The position numbers were made by a program, and so were the translations under genes. A model generated the notes under the pieces. That model made no database searches. It saw only the letters and a program-made list of their open reading frames with translations, and was not told the origin of the DNA. Source: Hyphococcus sp. (GTDB taxonomy: Bacteria; Pseudomonadota; Alphaproteobacteria; Caulobacterales; Parvularculaceae). From it: a stretch of DNA of 64,000 bases. Each line of letters starts with the position of its first letter. Position 1 is the stretch's first letter. Below are positions 44,434 through 53,200 of the stretch, piece by piece. The stretch lies in the NCBI GenBank assembly GCA_021776335.1, contig JAJFGB010000001.1, positions 1 through 64,000 of the forward strand, in the 5' to 3' direction.

Positions 44434-47400
44434 ATGACCGACAAAACTGCATTTTCAATAAGCTTCGATGGTTCAACTGCCTATGCACAAGCGCCTGGCG
44501 TTGCGGCATACGACTTTGGCGTTGGCGATTTCACAATTGAGGCTTGGGTGCGCACTAAGACCGGCGGTCCCGTGGCGGCGCAGATGGGCGCAGACACGAA
44601 AACCGGCGCCGGTTGGGGGCTATTTGTCCTCGATGATGGTCGTGTGCAACTCACAACATTTGACAATGGCAGCACGATGATCGCAACAACGAAAGCGCCG
44701 CCAGCGACATTCGATGGAAGTTGGCATCATCTAGCAGGTGTTCGTGTCGGACTTGATATGATGATCCTGTTTGACGGCGTACCGCAACTACTCAGCATCG
44801 ACATAAACGGCGCGCCACCAATTGATGTCAGTGGAAACCTTCCATTGACCATCGGTGCGACAGCATTGATTGGATCACAAACAAAGCGACAGTATTTCGC
44901 CGGAGATGTCGATGAAGTGCGGCTATGGAATACCGCATTGGAAACATGGCAAATTGACCAAAATATCTACCATATTGTCACGATCAACAGAAAAAATCTT
45001 GTTGCTCAATATGGTTTCGATAAAAAGACCGGCATTGATACCTCCGGTAAAGGGAACGATCTAACCTTTCACGGAAGCGTACTTTTTGCAGATCCAGCTT
45101 TCTATTTTGTACCTGAGGGCCAACCCTTTATGGCTGTTCAAGTGCGATTGATGGAAGATTACCATTACGACAAAAAAACGCCGTCGAAAAAACCAACACC
45201 GGTAAAGGCAATTCGTGTCGCCTTGTCGCCGAGGAAATCAAATGGGCAAAAACGCGCCGCATCGCTCACCCTGACGACAGACATTGATACATCAATATAC
45301 GCTGCTGGAGCGCAATATCCCATTGGGCCAAAAACACCGGTGACATTGAAGACAAACGCAGATAATCAACTAAATACCTCGATATTTCTTGATTCAGACA
45401 GCCTTGTCGCGCCGGTCTTAAAAGTCCATGCGGATTTTATGGGTCAAGACGAACGGATTGTCGTGCCGCTTGATCGGCAAATTCACTACGACCTATCGAA
45501 AGTGACCGGGCCAGCGTTACAGGACCCGGCTGATCCCCTGTTGGCGCCGGCTGATTTTTCACCGACACAGGCCCAGGCGGTTGCCGATACTGTCAGCAAT
45601 GTGATGTCTGCTGCCGTGCAGCATGATATGCAGCCGTCAGACCCGGTTATTCGCTCAAAAGGCGCGCCCATCAGCGTCAAAGCACTGAGCACGCGTCGAG
45701 CAATCAATCGCAACGTAACAACAGGTCGACCCGAGCGGGAAAATTACCTTCCCGTTGAGATGGAAAATCCGTTGCTGGTCCCCACAAGTGACTTACTGCG
45801 GTGTCATTATATGGCACAAAACGCGGCTGTTGAACGTGTTGTCATTCCAACTTTTATGGATACCCCGCATTTTAAATTCGATGTGAAGAACAAGACCTTT
45901 ACACCGGTCACGCAGCTGGAGGCGGAAGCGGAAGCAAGCAGACGTCGATTGTCCTCAAATTTTACTTCCATCAGCGCGCCTAAGATGGCTGACGGTGAAA
46001 TCTTGACGAAGGCTTTAAGCGCAGCGTCGTTGTGGGATAAATTCGTATCAGGATTACTTGATGTTACAGACTGGCTTGTATCAATCGGGAAATCTATCCT
46101 CGATGGGATAAGGGTCGTCATTTCCTACGTTGAGGACGGAATCACAAAGTTTTTCGACTTTGTGGTCGCTACAGTAACAGAGGCTGCCGAGTTTGTCGTC
46201 GGCATGTTTCGGGCTATCGGGGTCGCACTACAAAAAGTCATCGATTATCTCTCCGCCCTTTTTAACGTGGCTGACATCTTGCGGACACACCGTGTCGTTT
46301 ACAAATTTATGCAGGAAACCGGGCAATTTGGCCTTGCTTGTGTGACGGATCTTAAATCTTCCGCCGATGCTATGTTCGACAACGCCAAGAGTTCAGTCGA
46401 TACTTATTTTGATGACGCGATTGCCAAATTTGGCAAATCCAGTGTCACGGATCAAAGCCAAAGCAGCACACTTGATCAGCCAGCATCATTGCAATCAGAT
46501 TATGTGAATCAGCACGTGGCTGAAACAGATATGGCGCAGCCGTTTACGATCAGCAATGTGCCGCCACAAGCGAAGATGGATACATCTATCGCGGCAATCA
46601 CGGCAGGCTCCGGTCCAAACCTGGACACGCTAATTTCGGACAATCAAGCGGGTATAACGGACTTTATTGATAGTGCGGAAACGTCGCTGGATGAGGCGTT
46701 GGCGACAATCCTGGAACTTCTCAAAGCGTCTCTTGATATGGCCATAGACCTTGCGAAAGCCGTTGTCGATGCGGTTCTGGATATGTTGATTGCGGGCTAC
46801 CAGATGGTGCTCGATATGATTGATTCACGGATTAATATACCAATCATTACCTGGTTTTATGAAGAAGTGATCTGTGCCGGTGACGGGTCAAAATTGACGA
46901 TCCTCAACCTGCTGGCATTAGCGGGCGCGCTTCCGGTAACGGTTTTGAGTAAACTCTTCCACGGGGAAGCGCCATTTACCGAAGCGTTTGAAAAGAAGTT
47001 CCAAACCATGAGCTGGCAAGATTATGGATTTTATCATCTGCCCAGTAATCTGTTTGGCGCTGCAGCGCAGGAAAATTATAGGCCGCGTGTAAACGACGTA
47101 TTGGACACTGCTCAACCTGGGTGGGTCATGCCTCTGAGCTGGGCGCAAGGTTTTGTATTCAGCGCTTCGGTCGCGGTCTGGTTCGGCGGCGTGATGGCGA
47201 GTGATACCGCGAATGTGTCGGTGCTTGAGAATGGTTTCAACACCTGGTTGATGTTGCCAATTGTAGGGGCGCAGTTTCTGGCCCAAATAGCATCCTATCC
47301 AATTTATATGTCATACAACGCAGGCACGCCGCCATCGCTCGAGGTGTCTATTTGGGCGCTGCAATGGTTGCCGTTTGCTATGGATGTCGTTGATTTGGTG

Positions 47401-47784
47401 TTGGCAAAAACCAAGCCCGCAGGCGCCGGCTTTAAAACCTATATCGACACCGTGCAAAATGGCGTCATTGGCGTGTGGGGCGTCATCCATGTGCTGCTCT
47501 TCATTGCGTTACTTATCTGGGAGACAATAGAAAATTCGAAAGACCCAACTAAGAGCGCTTCCGAGAAAATATGGGATGAAGCGGATATCGGCGCCAAGGG
47601 CGGCAGTAACATCGCCAGCACAATTCCGGAAATCGTCGGCTTTGCACGGTATGGCATGGCGAATCCAGAGGTGAAGGCCGCCGTCGTCGCCGCGGATTTC
47701 GCCGCGATGGTTGTCGTGCCGCTTGTCACGACCGGGCGTACAATTGGAGCGATTGTGAGACATGCAACAATTTCTCCTCGATAA
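44434..47784 (+). CDS. Large LamG-domain protein with hydrophobic C-terminus
   Basis: The ATG at 44434 has GGAGG 6-7 nt upstream; a longer frame opens at 44227 inside the previous gene. The product has 1,116 residues and no signal peptide. Residues 1-200 are a LamG/concanavalin-like domain (FTIEAWVRTKTGGPVAAQMG, GDVDEVRLWNTALETWQID). The middle (480-820) has amphipathic helices (VVISYVEDGITKFFDFVVAT, GVALQKVIDYLSALFNVADI) and a long low-complexity helical part. From about residue 820 to the end there are five or six hydrophobic helices (LPIVGAQFLAQIASYPIYMS, WGVIHVLLFIALLIWETI). A lectin-guided membrane-inserting protein is inferred; the exact family is not recognised. Confidence 0.8.
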   Translation: MTDKTAFSISFDGSTAYAQAPGVAAYDFGVGDFTIEAWVRTKTGGPVAAQMGADTKTGAGWGLFVLDDGRVQLTTFDNGSTMIATTKAPPATFDGSWHHLAGVRVGLDMMILFDGVPQLLSIDINGAPPIDVSGNLPLTIGATALIGSQTKRQYFAGDVDEVRLWNTALETWQIDQNIYHIVTINRKNLVAQYGFDKKTGIDTSGKGNDLTFHGSVLFADPAFYFVPEGQPFMAVQVRLMEDYHYDKKTPSKKPTPVKAIRVALSPRKSNGQKRAASLTLTTDIDTSIYAAGAQYPIGPKTPVTLKTNADNQLNTSIFLDSDSLVAPVLKVHADFMGQDERIVVPLDRQIHYDLSKVTGPALQDPADPLLAPADFSPTQAQAVADTVSNVMSAAVQHDMQPSDPVIRSKGAPISVKALSTRRAINRNVTTGRPERENYLPVEMENPLLVPTSDLLRCHYMAQNAAVERVVIPTFMDTPHFKFDVKNKTFTPVTQLEAEAEASRRRLSSNFTSISAPKMADGEILTKALSAASLWDKFVSGLLDVTDWLVSIGKSILDGIRVVISYVEDGITKFFDFVVATVTEAAEFVVGMFRAIGVALQKVIDYLSALFNVADILRTHRVVYKFMQETGQFGLACVTDLKSSADAMFDNAKSSVDTYFDDAIAKFGKSSVTDQSQSSTLDQPASLQSDYVNQHVAETDMAQPFTISNVPPQAKMDTSIAAITAGSGPNLDTLISDNQAGITDFIDSAETSLDEALATILELLKASLDMAIDLAKAVVDAVLDMLIAGYQMVLDMIDSRINIPIITWFYEEVICAGDGSKLTILNLLALAGALPVTVLSKLFHGEAPFTEAFEKKFQTMSWQDYGFYHLPSNLFGAAAQENYRPRVNDVLDTAQPGWVMPLSWAQGFVFSASVAVWFGGVMASDTANVSVLENGFNTWLMLPIVGAQFLAQIASYPIYMSYNAGTPPSLEVSIWALQWLPFAMDVVDLVLAKTKPAGAGFKTYIDTVQNGVIGVWGVIHVLLFIALLIWETIENSKDPTKSASEKIWDEADIGAKGGSNIASTIPEIVGFARYGMANPEVKAAVVAADFAAMVVVPLVTTGRTIGAIVRHATISPR

Positions 47785-48826
47785 CAAAGCAACCTCTGTT
47801 TGCGGCGCTGCTTCGTATATCGAATCATCACGCATCTTTGCTCGAACAGCTGAGACATGGGCGGGCGGCGATAATGGCCAGGTGGTCACTCTCTTAAACG
47901 ACCACTTGGCGCCGTGTGTGGGCGGCTGCGAAGAAGATAGGGCAGCGCGCTCTGGATTAAACTACGATGAAACGCCGCTACAACTATGCTTAGCCTTGCG
48001 GCCGTCAGGATATAAATGGCGTGCGCTTATTGATCCAGGCGTTGCCATTTGTGCGCCGAGCACCCGATTTAGCGAATCAAAACGGATATTGGAACGGTCT
48101 CTTCGACAGGCAGGCGCCGCCGCGTTCCAGAGTGATTTTGATCAGCTGATTGCACTTCAGGGACCAAATAATGAGCTTTCGGTCACGGCGTTTGACTATG
48201 GCGTATTTTGGATTGGCGCTGAGATTAACGGTCGCGGACGATCAATCTATATTGACGCTAGCGTCGGCGCGCCCGATGCCTATTGGGCGCGAGCATTAAA
48301 GACACTCCTGTCGCTTTCTGCATCCGCCGGCGAAATCACGCGCATCGTCAATATACTCTCTGATCACACTATACCGATGTCGGTGGGAATGGAGGTGCGC
48401 GGGCATAGCCGTCGGTTGAAGGTGCATACCCGCCTGGTTCGCCGCCCGCCGCCCCATATTATGGGCCAGATAATGCCCATGCTATCCGATCCCGACGTTG
48501 CCGCTGCTGTTGCTGTTCTCATGGAAAATGGGAATGCGCTCAGCCTGCATGGGTTTGTTCTTGAGGCGGCATTTGACGCTGAAACCGGAATACTTTGCGA
48601 TGCTAAAATCGATATCGCCGCGCCAGAAGTTTGTCACCAAAGATGTTGGTTGAAACGTGTTCAAAGAGTTGCTGAAATTCTCGGCGTCACGTGGCCTGAA
48701 GAAATAACAGAACGAATATCTGGCAGTTCGCGTCTCGCTTATATCGGGATTGGGAAAGACACAAATGCGCAATCAAGGCTAAATCTGTATTTCACGCCAG
48801 GCACATCTTATGCACGACATTTATGA
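47762..48826 (+). CDS. Unknown 354-residue protein, possibly ABBA-type prenyltransferase-like
   Basis: The gene overlaps the LamG gene by 23 bp and the next gene by 17 bp, so it is part of the operon. No signal peptide is present. I see an alpha/beta pattern with basic strand-like segments (SRRLKVHTRLVRRPP) and a C-terminal pair GSSRLAYIGIGKDTNAQSRL and NLYFTPG. Short basic strands of this kind occur in ABBA-fold aromatic prenyltransferases, and the next gene is terpene-cyclase-like. This likeness is weak and from memory; treat it as a hypothesis only. Confidence 0.6.
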   Translation: MQQFLLDNKATSVCGAASYIESSRIFARTAETWAGGDNGQVVTLLNDHLAPCVGGCEEDRAARSGLNYDETPLQLCLALRPSGYKWRALIDPGVAICAPSTRFSESKRILERSLRQAGAAAFQSDFDQLIALQGPNNELSVTAFDYGVFWIGAEINGRGRSIYIDASVGAPDAYWARALKTLLSLSASAGEITRIVNILSDHTIPMSVGMEVRGHSRRLKVHTRLVRRPPPHIMGQIMPMLSDPDVAAAVAVLMENGNALSLHGFVLEAAFDAETGILCDAKIDIAAPEVCHQRCWLKRVQRVAEILGVTWPEEITERISGSSRLAYIGIGKDTNAQSRLNLYFTPGTSYARHL

Positions 48827-49775
48827 AAATCTAGGACGCGCATGCCGCGCCCTCCAAAACGCGATGACGCCGGCACAATGTTGGAAAGATTATATGTTGC
48901 CGGTTGGCGAGTCGGATGAATGGGTGACGGCATTTGTTGGCGTTGCCCTCGCTGAAGCGGGCGCCGCGTTGGGAAAAGGAGAATTTATTGAAACGGCTGA
49001 AACCGCTTTTTCCGCGTTAATCGATAATCGATCCCGGTCGGCTGGATTTGGTTTTAACGCTTTCGTTGAAGCTGATGCCGACAGTACAGCAACCGTCCTC
49101 TTGCTTGCGTCATTGCTCAAGCAAAGCGTTCCTGCCGACGACATTGCATTTTTGCAAAGCCATCAGCGAAATGACGGTGGTTTTGCAACATTTCAGGAAG
49201 AAAATGGTTGGGGCCAGTCACATGCGTGCGTAACGCCGGTCGCTGCATTGGCGTTGTTGCGTTTCGGCGCTGATGTGCCAATGGGTCAATTATCTCGCTA
49301 TGGTGATGATATTCGAAACATCGATGGAACATGGCCGGCATATTGGTGGCCGGGGCCATTATACGCCACGGCAGCCTGGTTGCGGCTCGCTCAGGATGCG
49401 CCGCAGCTCAGTATGACTGGTTCAAAGCAACTCACTTCCATCAGTATTCCGACACTGATGGATTTGGCGTTGGCGGTTGAAATAGCGTATCGGTTGCAGC
49501 AACCGAAAAGAAAAGAACTGTTAGATAAGCTAATCGAAAACCAGCAACCTTCAGGATTGTGGCCGGCCAGCAAGTGTCTCCGGGTAACCGATGAAAATTG
49601 CAAAGACCACGATAGTGCCCATGGCGAAATCTATGCCGATCACAATTGCCTTATGACAACCGCGATGGCTGTAAGATCAATCGCCTATATTGTTGGCTCA
49701 AATGAACTTTGTGCGGATGCGGCTTGCACACCCAATCACGTTTCAGCCGGCTGGCGGCAAATCGACGCCTATTGA
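48810..49775 (+). CDS. Alpha/alpha-barrel terpene-cyclase-like protein
   Basis: The protein has 321 residues. It has the repeats of the prenyltransferase/squalene-oxidase superfamily: FLQSHQRNDGGFATF, YGDDIRNIDGTWPAYWWPGP and IENQQPSGLWPASKCLRV. The sequence DADSTA (89-94) resembles the DxDDTA acid motif of class II terpene cyclases, with the central proton-donor Asp kept and the last Asp changed to Ser. It is about half the length of squalene-hopene cyclases, so it has one barrel. Both terpenoid chemistry and a non-catalytic binding role are possible. It is the last gene of the sigma-54 operon. Confidence 0.75.
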   Translation: MHDIYENLGRACRALQNAMTPAQCWKDYMLPVGESDEWVTAFVGVALAEAGAALGKGEFIETAETAFSALIDNRSRSAGFGFNAFVEADADSTATVLLLASLLKQSVPADDIAFLQSHQRNDGGFATFQEENGWGQSHACVTPVAALALLRFGADVPMGQLSRYGDDIRNIDGTWPAYWWPGPLYATAAWLRLAQDAPQLSMTGSKQLTSISIPTLMDLALAVEIAYRLQQPKRKELLDKLIENQQPSGLWPASKCLRVTDENCKDHDSAHGEIYADHNCLMTTAMAVRSIAYIVGSNELCADAACTPNHVSAGWRQIDAY

Positions 49776-50211
49776 GATTCGGGGCGGGGATCGGCGCTGT
49801 CGGACGCATTCGCGCCCGGTGCGCTTTTCACTTTTTTCAAAATGAAGAAGCTGAAAAATTTGACAATGCCGAGCGCCTGCCTTGCCGGTTTGGTGTGTTC
49901 TTCCAATTCATCGGCGACCATTGCGCCGACTTTTGGCGGGTTTCACGAGCGCCGGAAGATCCGAGCCAGATTATCGTTAATGTGAGCCTGCCATCGTGAT
50001 GGCGCGGCCAACATCCCACGACGTTGCGGGATCGTAATATTGCAACTTTAAGCTGAGACGCCCGGCGCATTTGGCTATGTGCGCTTGAGCGCAGTGTTGC
50101 CGGGCGCATCTCATAAAAATTTAGGCGTTTTGTTTACGCACGGTTTGCACCCCATCTGGATAATGAAAAATTCAGGCTAATTGTCTTCATCAACAGGGTT
50201 CACAGGAAAGA
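49776..50211. other. Intergenic region after the sigma-54 operon
   Basis: 436 bases without a convincing gene. Its main feature is the nested inverted repeat at 50055-50112, described separately. No sigma-54 promoter (GG-N10-GC) is seen upstream of the FHA gene, so that module probably has its own vegetative promoter. Confidence 0.5.
50055..50112. repeat. 58-bp nested inverted-repeat element
   Basis: Outer arms GAGA (50055-50058) and TCTC (50109-50112), main arms GCCCGGC (50060-50066) and GCCGGGC (50099-50105), and an inner hairpin TGCGCT-TG-AGCGCA (50080-50093) give a long cruciform or RNA structure. It lacks a T run, although an AT-rich stretch follows on the plus strand. It may be a terminator-like end for the operon, a repetitive element or a structured RNA leader of the FHA gene 100 bp downstream. 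Confidence 0.5.
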
Positions 50212-51321
50212 ATGCTTCCGACACTCAAATTATTGAGGCGCGCTGATGATGGCGACGCGCTGGTGGAACGGCCGTTCGATAAAGAACTGTTAACCGTCGG
50301 CCGCGGCAGTGACCGCGATATCTGCATTGATGATCCGTCACGGGTTGTATCCAAAAACCATTGTGAAATTTTTCGCCGCGGCAATGCGATCTTGCTGCGT
50401 GACACGAGCTTTAATGGCGTTTGCATTAATGATTCGGACGACCGTATTCCGCGCGGGGATACGGTCTTGATCGCGAGCGGCGATCGCCTGTCAATTGGCG
50501 ATTTTATATTGCAGGTCGGCGCTCAAAACGAGAATTCGCCGGGCAAAAAGGGCGTGGCAGGCGGCAATGAAAATGCTGATCGATTTGAGGCGCCATTGCT
50601 GTCGGACGAGCCGGCGCATGATCAAACGATCACAGTGCCGACGGATTGGGATGGCGCCGCCTCTGGTGATAAGTCGGGAAAAAAGACAAAGCCGAAAACA
50701 TCGACGCCGCAATCTTCGAAAGTTTCCGATGAGAAACTATTGGAGGCGTTCTTTGACGGTGCAGAGCTTGATTCGGCCGCCCTGAAAGATGATGACCCTG
50801 AAAAGATTCTGTATGCCGTTGGTGTGATCTACAAACAGACGGTACTTAGTCTGTCCGACATCTTGAACGACAGACAATATTTAAAAAATGAGTTCAACCT
50901 TGAGCGGACGATGATGGGGGCGCACAATAACAGCCCGCTGAAATTCTCGGGTGCTCAAGCGGCGGCAATTGCTCTTTTACAGACGCCAAAAGACGGCTTC
51001 CTCGGCGGGCAGGATGCTATTCAGGAAGCCGGCCGCGATATCAAGAAGCATCAACTCGCGTTGATCGCGGCCATGCGTGAAACCATGAAATCGATGGCCG
51101 ACGCGCTCGACCCTTCGCCGATCCTGGCGCAAGTGAAAGAAAATAAAGCAGGCAAATCAGCAAAAGAGGGTGCGGCGCAAATCGCCGAGGCCTGGAACGA
51201 GTATGAGCGTCAATATGGGGAGATCATGGAGGGCGCTTCGACAGATCGAAACAGCAATTTAAACAAGCAGTTTAGAAAAGCATACGAAACTCATATGGCG
51301 ATGCTCGACAGTTTGTTGTGA
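50212..51321 (+). CDS. TagH-like type VI-associated FHA protein
   Basis: The protein has 369 residues. The N-terminal FHA domain (1-100) has LTVGRGSDRDICIDDPSRVV, SKNHCEIFRR and LLRDTSFNGVCIND, the phosphothreonine-binding loops. After a charged linker, the C-terminal domain (about 175-369) reads LLEAFFDGAELDSAAL, NEFNLERTMMGAHNNSPLKF and KKHQLALIAAMRETMKSMAD, the T6SS FHA C-terminal (TagH) domain. In Pseudomonas aeruginosa the TagH/Fha protein is the phospho-target of the kinase PpkA and triggers T6SS assembly. Here the kinase and phosphatase are adjacent but the secretion apparatus is not. Confidence 0.88.
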   Translation: MLPTLKLLRRADDGDALVERPFDKELLTVGRGSDRDICIDDPSRVVSKNHCEIFRRGNAILLRDTSFNGVCINDSDDRIPRGDTVLIASGDRLSIGDFILQVGAQNENSPGKKGVAGGNENADRFEAPLLSDEPAHDQTITVPTDWDGAASGDKSGKKTKPKTSTPQSSKVSDEKLLEAFFDGAELDSAALKDDDPEKILYAVGVIYKQTVLSLSDILNDRQYLKNEFNLERTMMGAHNNSPLKFSGAQAAAIALLQTPKDGFLGGQDAIQEAGRDIKKHQLALIAAMRETMKSMADALDPSPILAQVKENKAGKSAKEGAAQIAEAWNEYERQYGEIMEGASTDRNSNLNKQFRKAYETHMAMLDSLL

Positions 51322-51420
51322 AAATGAATTCCAATTCCGGAGCGGCGTAAGGCCATGTGATCGAGTGATCACCGACAGCGAGCCAGGGTCATCACGCAGG
51401 GGGCAAACAAGATCGGACGC

Positions 51421-52212
51421 ATGACGGACATTGAGGCCAAACGCCAAATGCCGCGCGCGCTTCGTCCGCAAGCCTCTTTCCGTTCAGTTGCGCGCACACA
51501 TGCAGGCGCGGTCCGCAGCGCCAACGAAGATGCCTATGCGCTAAGGGATGATCTGGGTCTCTGGGCAATTGCCGACGGTGTTGGCGGGCATGACTCAGGC
51601 GAAGTCGCGAGCAACTTGCTGGCTGAAGAAATGCGGGCGATTTGTGCGGCGCCCGGTATCGGCGGATTGCGCGAGCAGGTCGAAAATGCAATTCGCCGCG
51701 CACACATCACAATGACCAAAAATACCGTGGATGGCGCCCGAAAGACCATGGGGAGCACCATCTCGGCGCTATTGGGCGGGAAAAATTGCATTGAGTGTAT
51801 TTGGGCCGGCGACAGCCGCATTTATCGCCATCGCGATGATTGCCTGACGCGGCTCACCCATGATCACAGCATTGTTCAGCGGATGATAGACGAAGGCTCT
51901 TTGGATGAAGAGGGCGCGCGGCGCCATCCGCAAAGAAATATGATCACGAGGGCCGTTGGCATCCAACAGGAGTTGCAATTGGATGTTCGGTCCGTAGAGC
52001 ACAGCAGCGGTGACAAATATTTGTTATGTACGGACGGGCTCTACGACATGTTGACGGACGCCGAGCTGTGCAACGTCATTTCGTGCGGATCAATTGACGA
52101 AACAGCAGATTTGTTGCTGGCAACGGCACTGGCGCGGGGCGCCAGCGATAATGTCACGCTTGTTCTGGTTGAAGCAGTTGCTGATAGCGAGACCTATTGC
52201 AATGGCAAATAG
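51421..52212 (+). CDS. PP2C-type Ser/Thr protein phosphatase
   Basis: The protein has 263 residues. The metal-binding motifs are all present: RSANEDAYAL, WAIADGVGGHDSGE, WAGDSRIYRH, LCTDGLYDML and GASDNVTLVLVE. It removes phosphate from Ser/Thr, here most likely from the FHA protein or substrates of the two kinases. It is the counterpart of PppA/Stp1 in T6SS phosphorylation pathways. It lies 99 bp after the FHA gene and its end overlaps the LysM gene. Confidence 0.94.
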   Translation: MTDIEAKRQMPRALRPQASFRSVARTHAGAVRSANEDAYALRDDLGLWAIADGVGGHDSGEVASNLLAEEMRAICAAPGIGGLREQVENAIRRAHITMTKNTVDGARKTMGSTISALLGGKNCIECIWAGDSRIYRHRDDCLTRLTHDHSIVQRMIDEGSLDEEGARRHPQRNMITRAVGIQQELQLDVRSVEHSSGDKYLLCTDGLYDMLTDAELCNVISCGSIDETADLLLATALARGASDNVTLVLVEAVADSETYCNGK

Positions 52213-53113
52213 TGAAAACACATACCGCTCCGCTGTGCGCCGTCATGGCTTTGGGCAAACTCGCGGCCGGCGCCTTCGAACGTGGGCGCTCATTATGGTG
52301 TCGCCCATCATTGTGTCATGCGTATCGTATCGGGGTGATAGCCAAAGCGCGAATAATGGCAGCGTGATTGAAATCTGTAAGCCCGACGCCAAGGTTAGGG
52401 TGCGGGACCGGCTAGACAATGCAATTGCCCTGTTGAGCCGCAATGATTTCTGTCACGCCCGCGCTGAGATCGTTGATTATATCGGTCACAATCATCGCAG
52501 CGGCGCCGCCATAACCCTGTTATTCGCGACAGAGACGGATCCGCAGGCATATTGGGGTGAGGAATCATTCGAATACACAGTGAAGCGCGGGGACTCTCTT
52601 ACCGTTCTTTCCGAACGATATCTGGGTGATATGCTGCTTTTTCCCATGCTCGGGCGGTACAATGAGGTAAGCGCGAACGGGTTGCGGGCACAGTCGCGTA
52701 TCCGGATCCCCAATGGGCCGAAGGCGACATCACAAATGTGCGTCGCGGCGCCAAAAACTGTCGAGCTGGTCCCGCCCACGGATAAAGAGATCCGAAAAGC
52801 ATCACAGCTGGTCGCCAAAGGCGACGAACTCAATACTGCCGGTGATTATGTTGGCGCCTATGATGCTTATGCTGAGGCGACAACAATCAACGGGCAGTCA
52901 ATAGATGCCCATATGCGTTTGTTTGAAGTGTCGGGAACGGCCGCTGATGTTTATCACCGAAAGGCCATTCAGGCGATCCTGGATCAAAAGCCTCAACAGG
53001 CAATCACACATTGGAACCGAGTGCTGGAGATAATCCCGAGCCACCCGCACGCGCCCACAGGGCTTCGTCGCGCTCAGGATATTGTCAGCAAGATCGCGAA
53101 GCTTGAGCAATAG
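52202..53113 (+). CDS. LysM-TPR lipoprotein
   Basis: The ATG at 52202 overlaps the PP2C gene by 11 bp; a longer frame at 52094 lies wholly inside that gene. The 303-residue protein has a long n-region, a hydrophobic core and lipobox IVSC (about residue 40), so it is probably lipidated. A LysM-like segment near 120-165 (FEYTVKRGDSLTVLSERYLG) would contact peptidoglycan. The C-terminal part has TPR units (LNTAGDYVGAYDAYAEATTI). It probably senses or anchors the module at the cell wall. Confidence 0.85.
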   Translation: MANSENTYRSAVRRHGFGQTRGRRLRTWALIMVSPIIVSCVSYRGDSQSANNGSVIEICKPDAKVRVRDRLDNAIALLSRNDFCHARAEIVDYIGHNHRSGAAITLLFATETDPQAYWGEESFEYTVKRGDSLTVLSERYLGDMLLFPMLGRYNEVSANGLRAQSRIRIPNGPKATSQMCVAAPKTVELVPPTDKEIRKASQLVAKGDELNTAGDYVGAYDAYAEATTINGQSIDAHMRLFEVSGTAADVYHRKAIQAILDQKPQQAITHWNRVLEIIPSHPHAPTGLRRAQDIVSKIAKLEQ

Positions 53114-53200
53114 GGCGCGCCAGGATTTGCAGGAGGGGTGCGCCGATCAGCCGGTGTATCCATTCCAGTAATCTGCTTCAACAATTAGCCATGACAGAAT

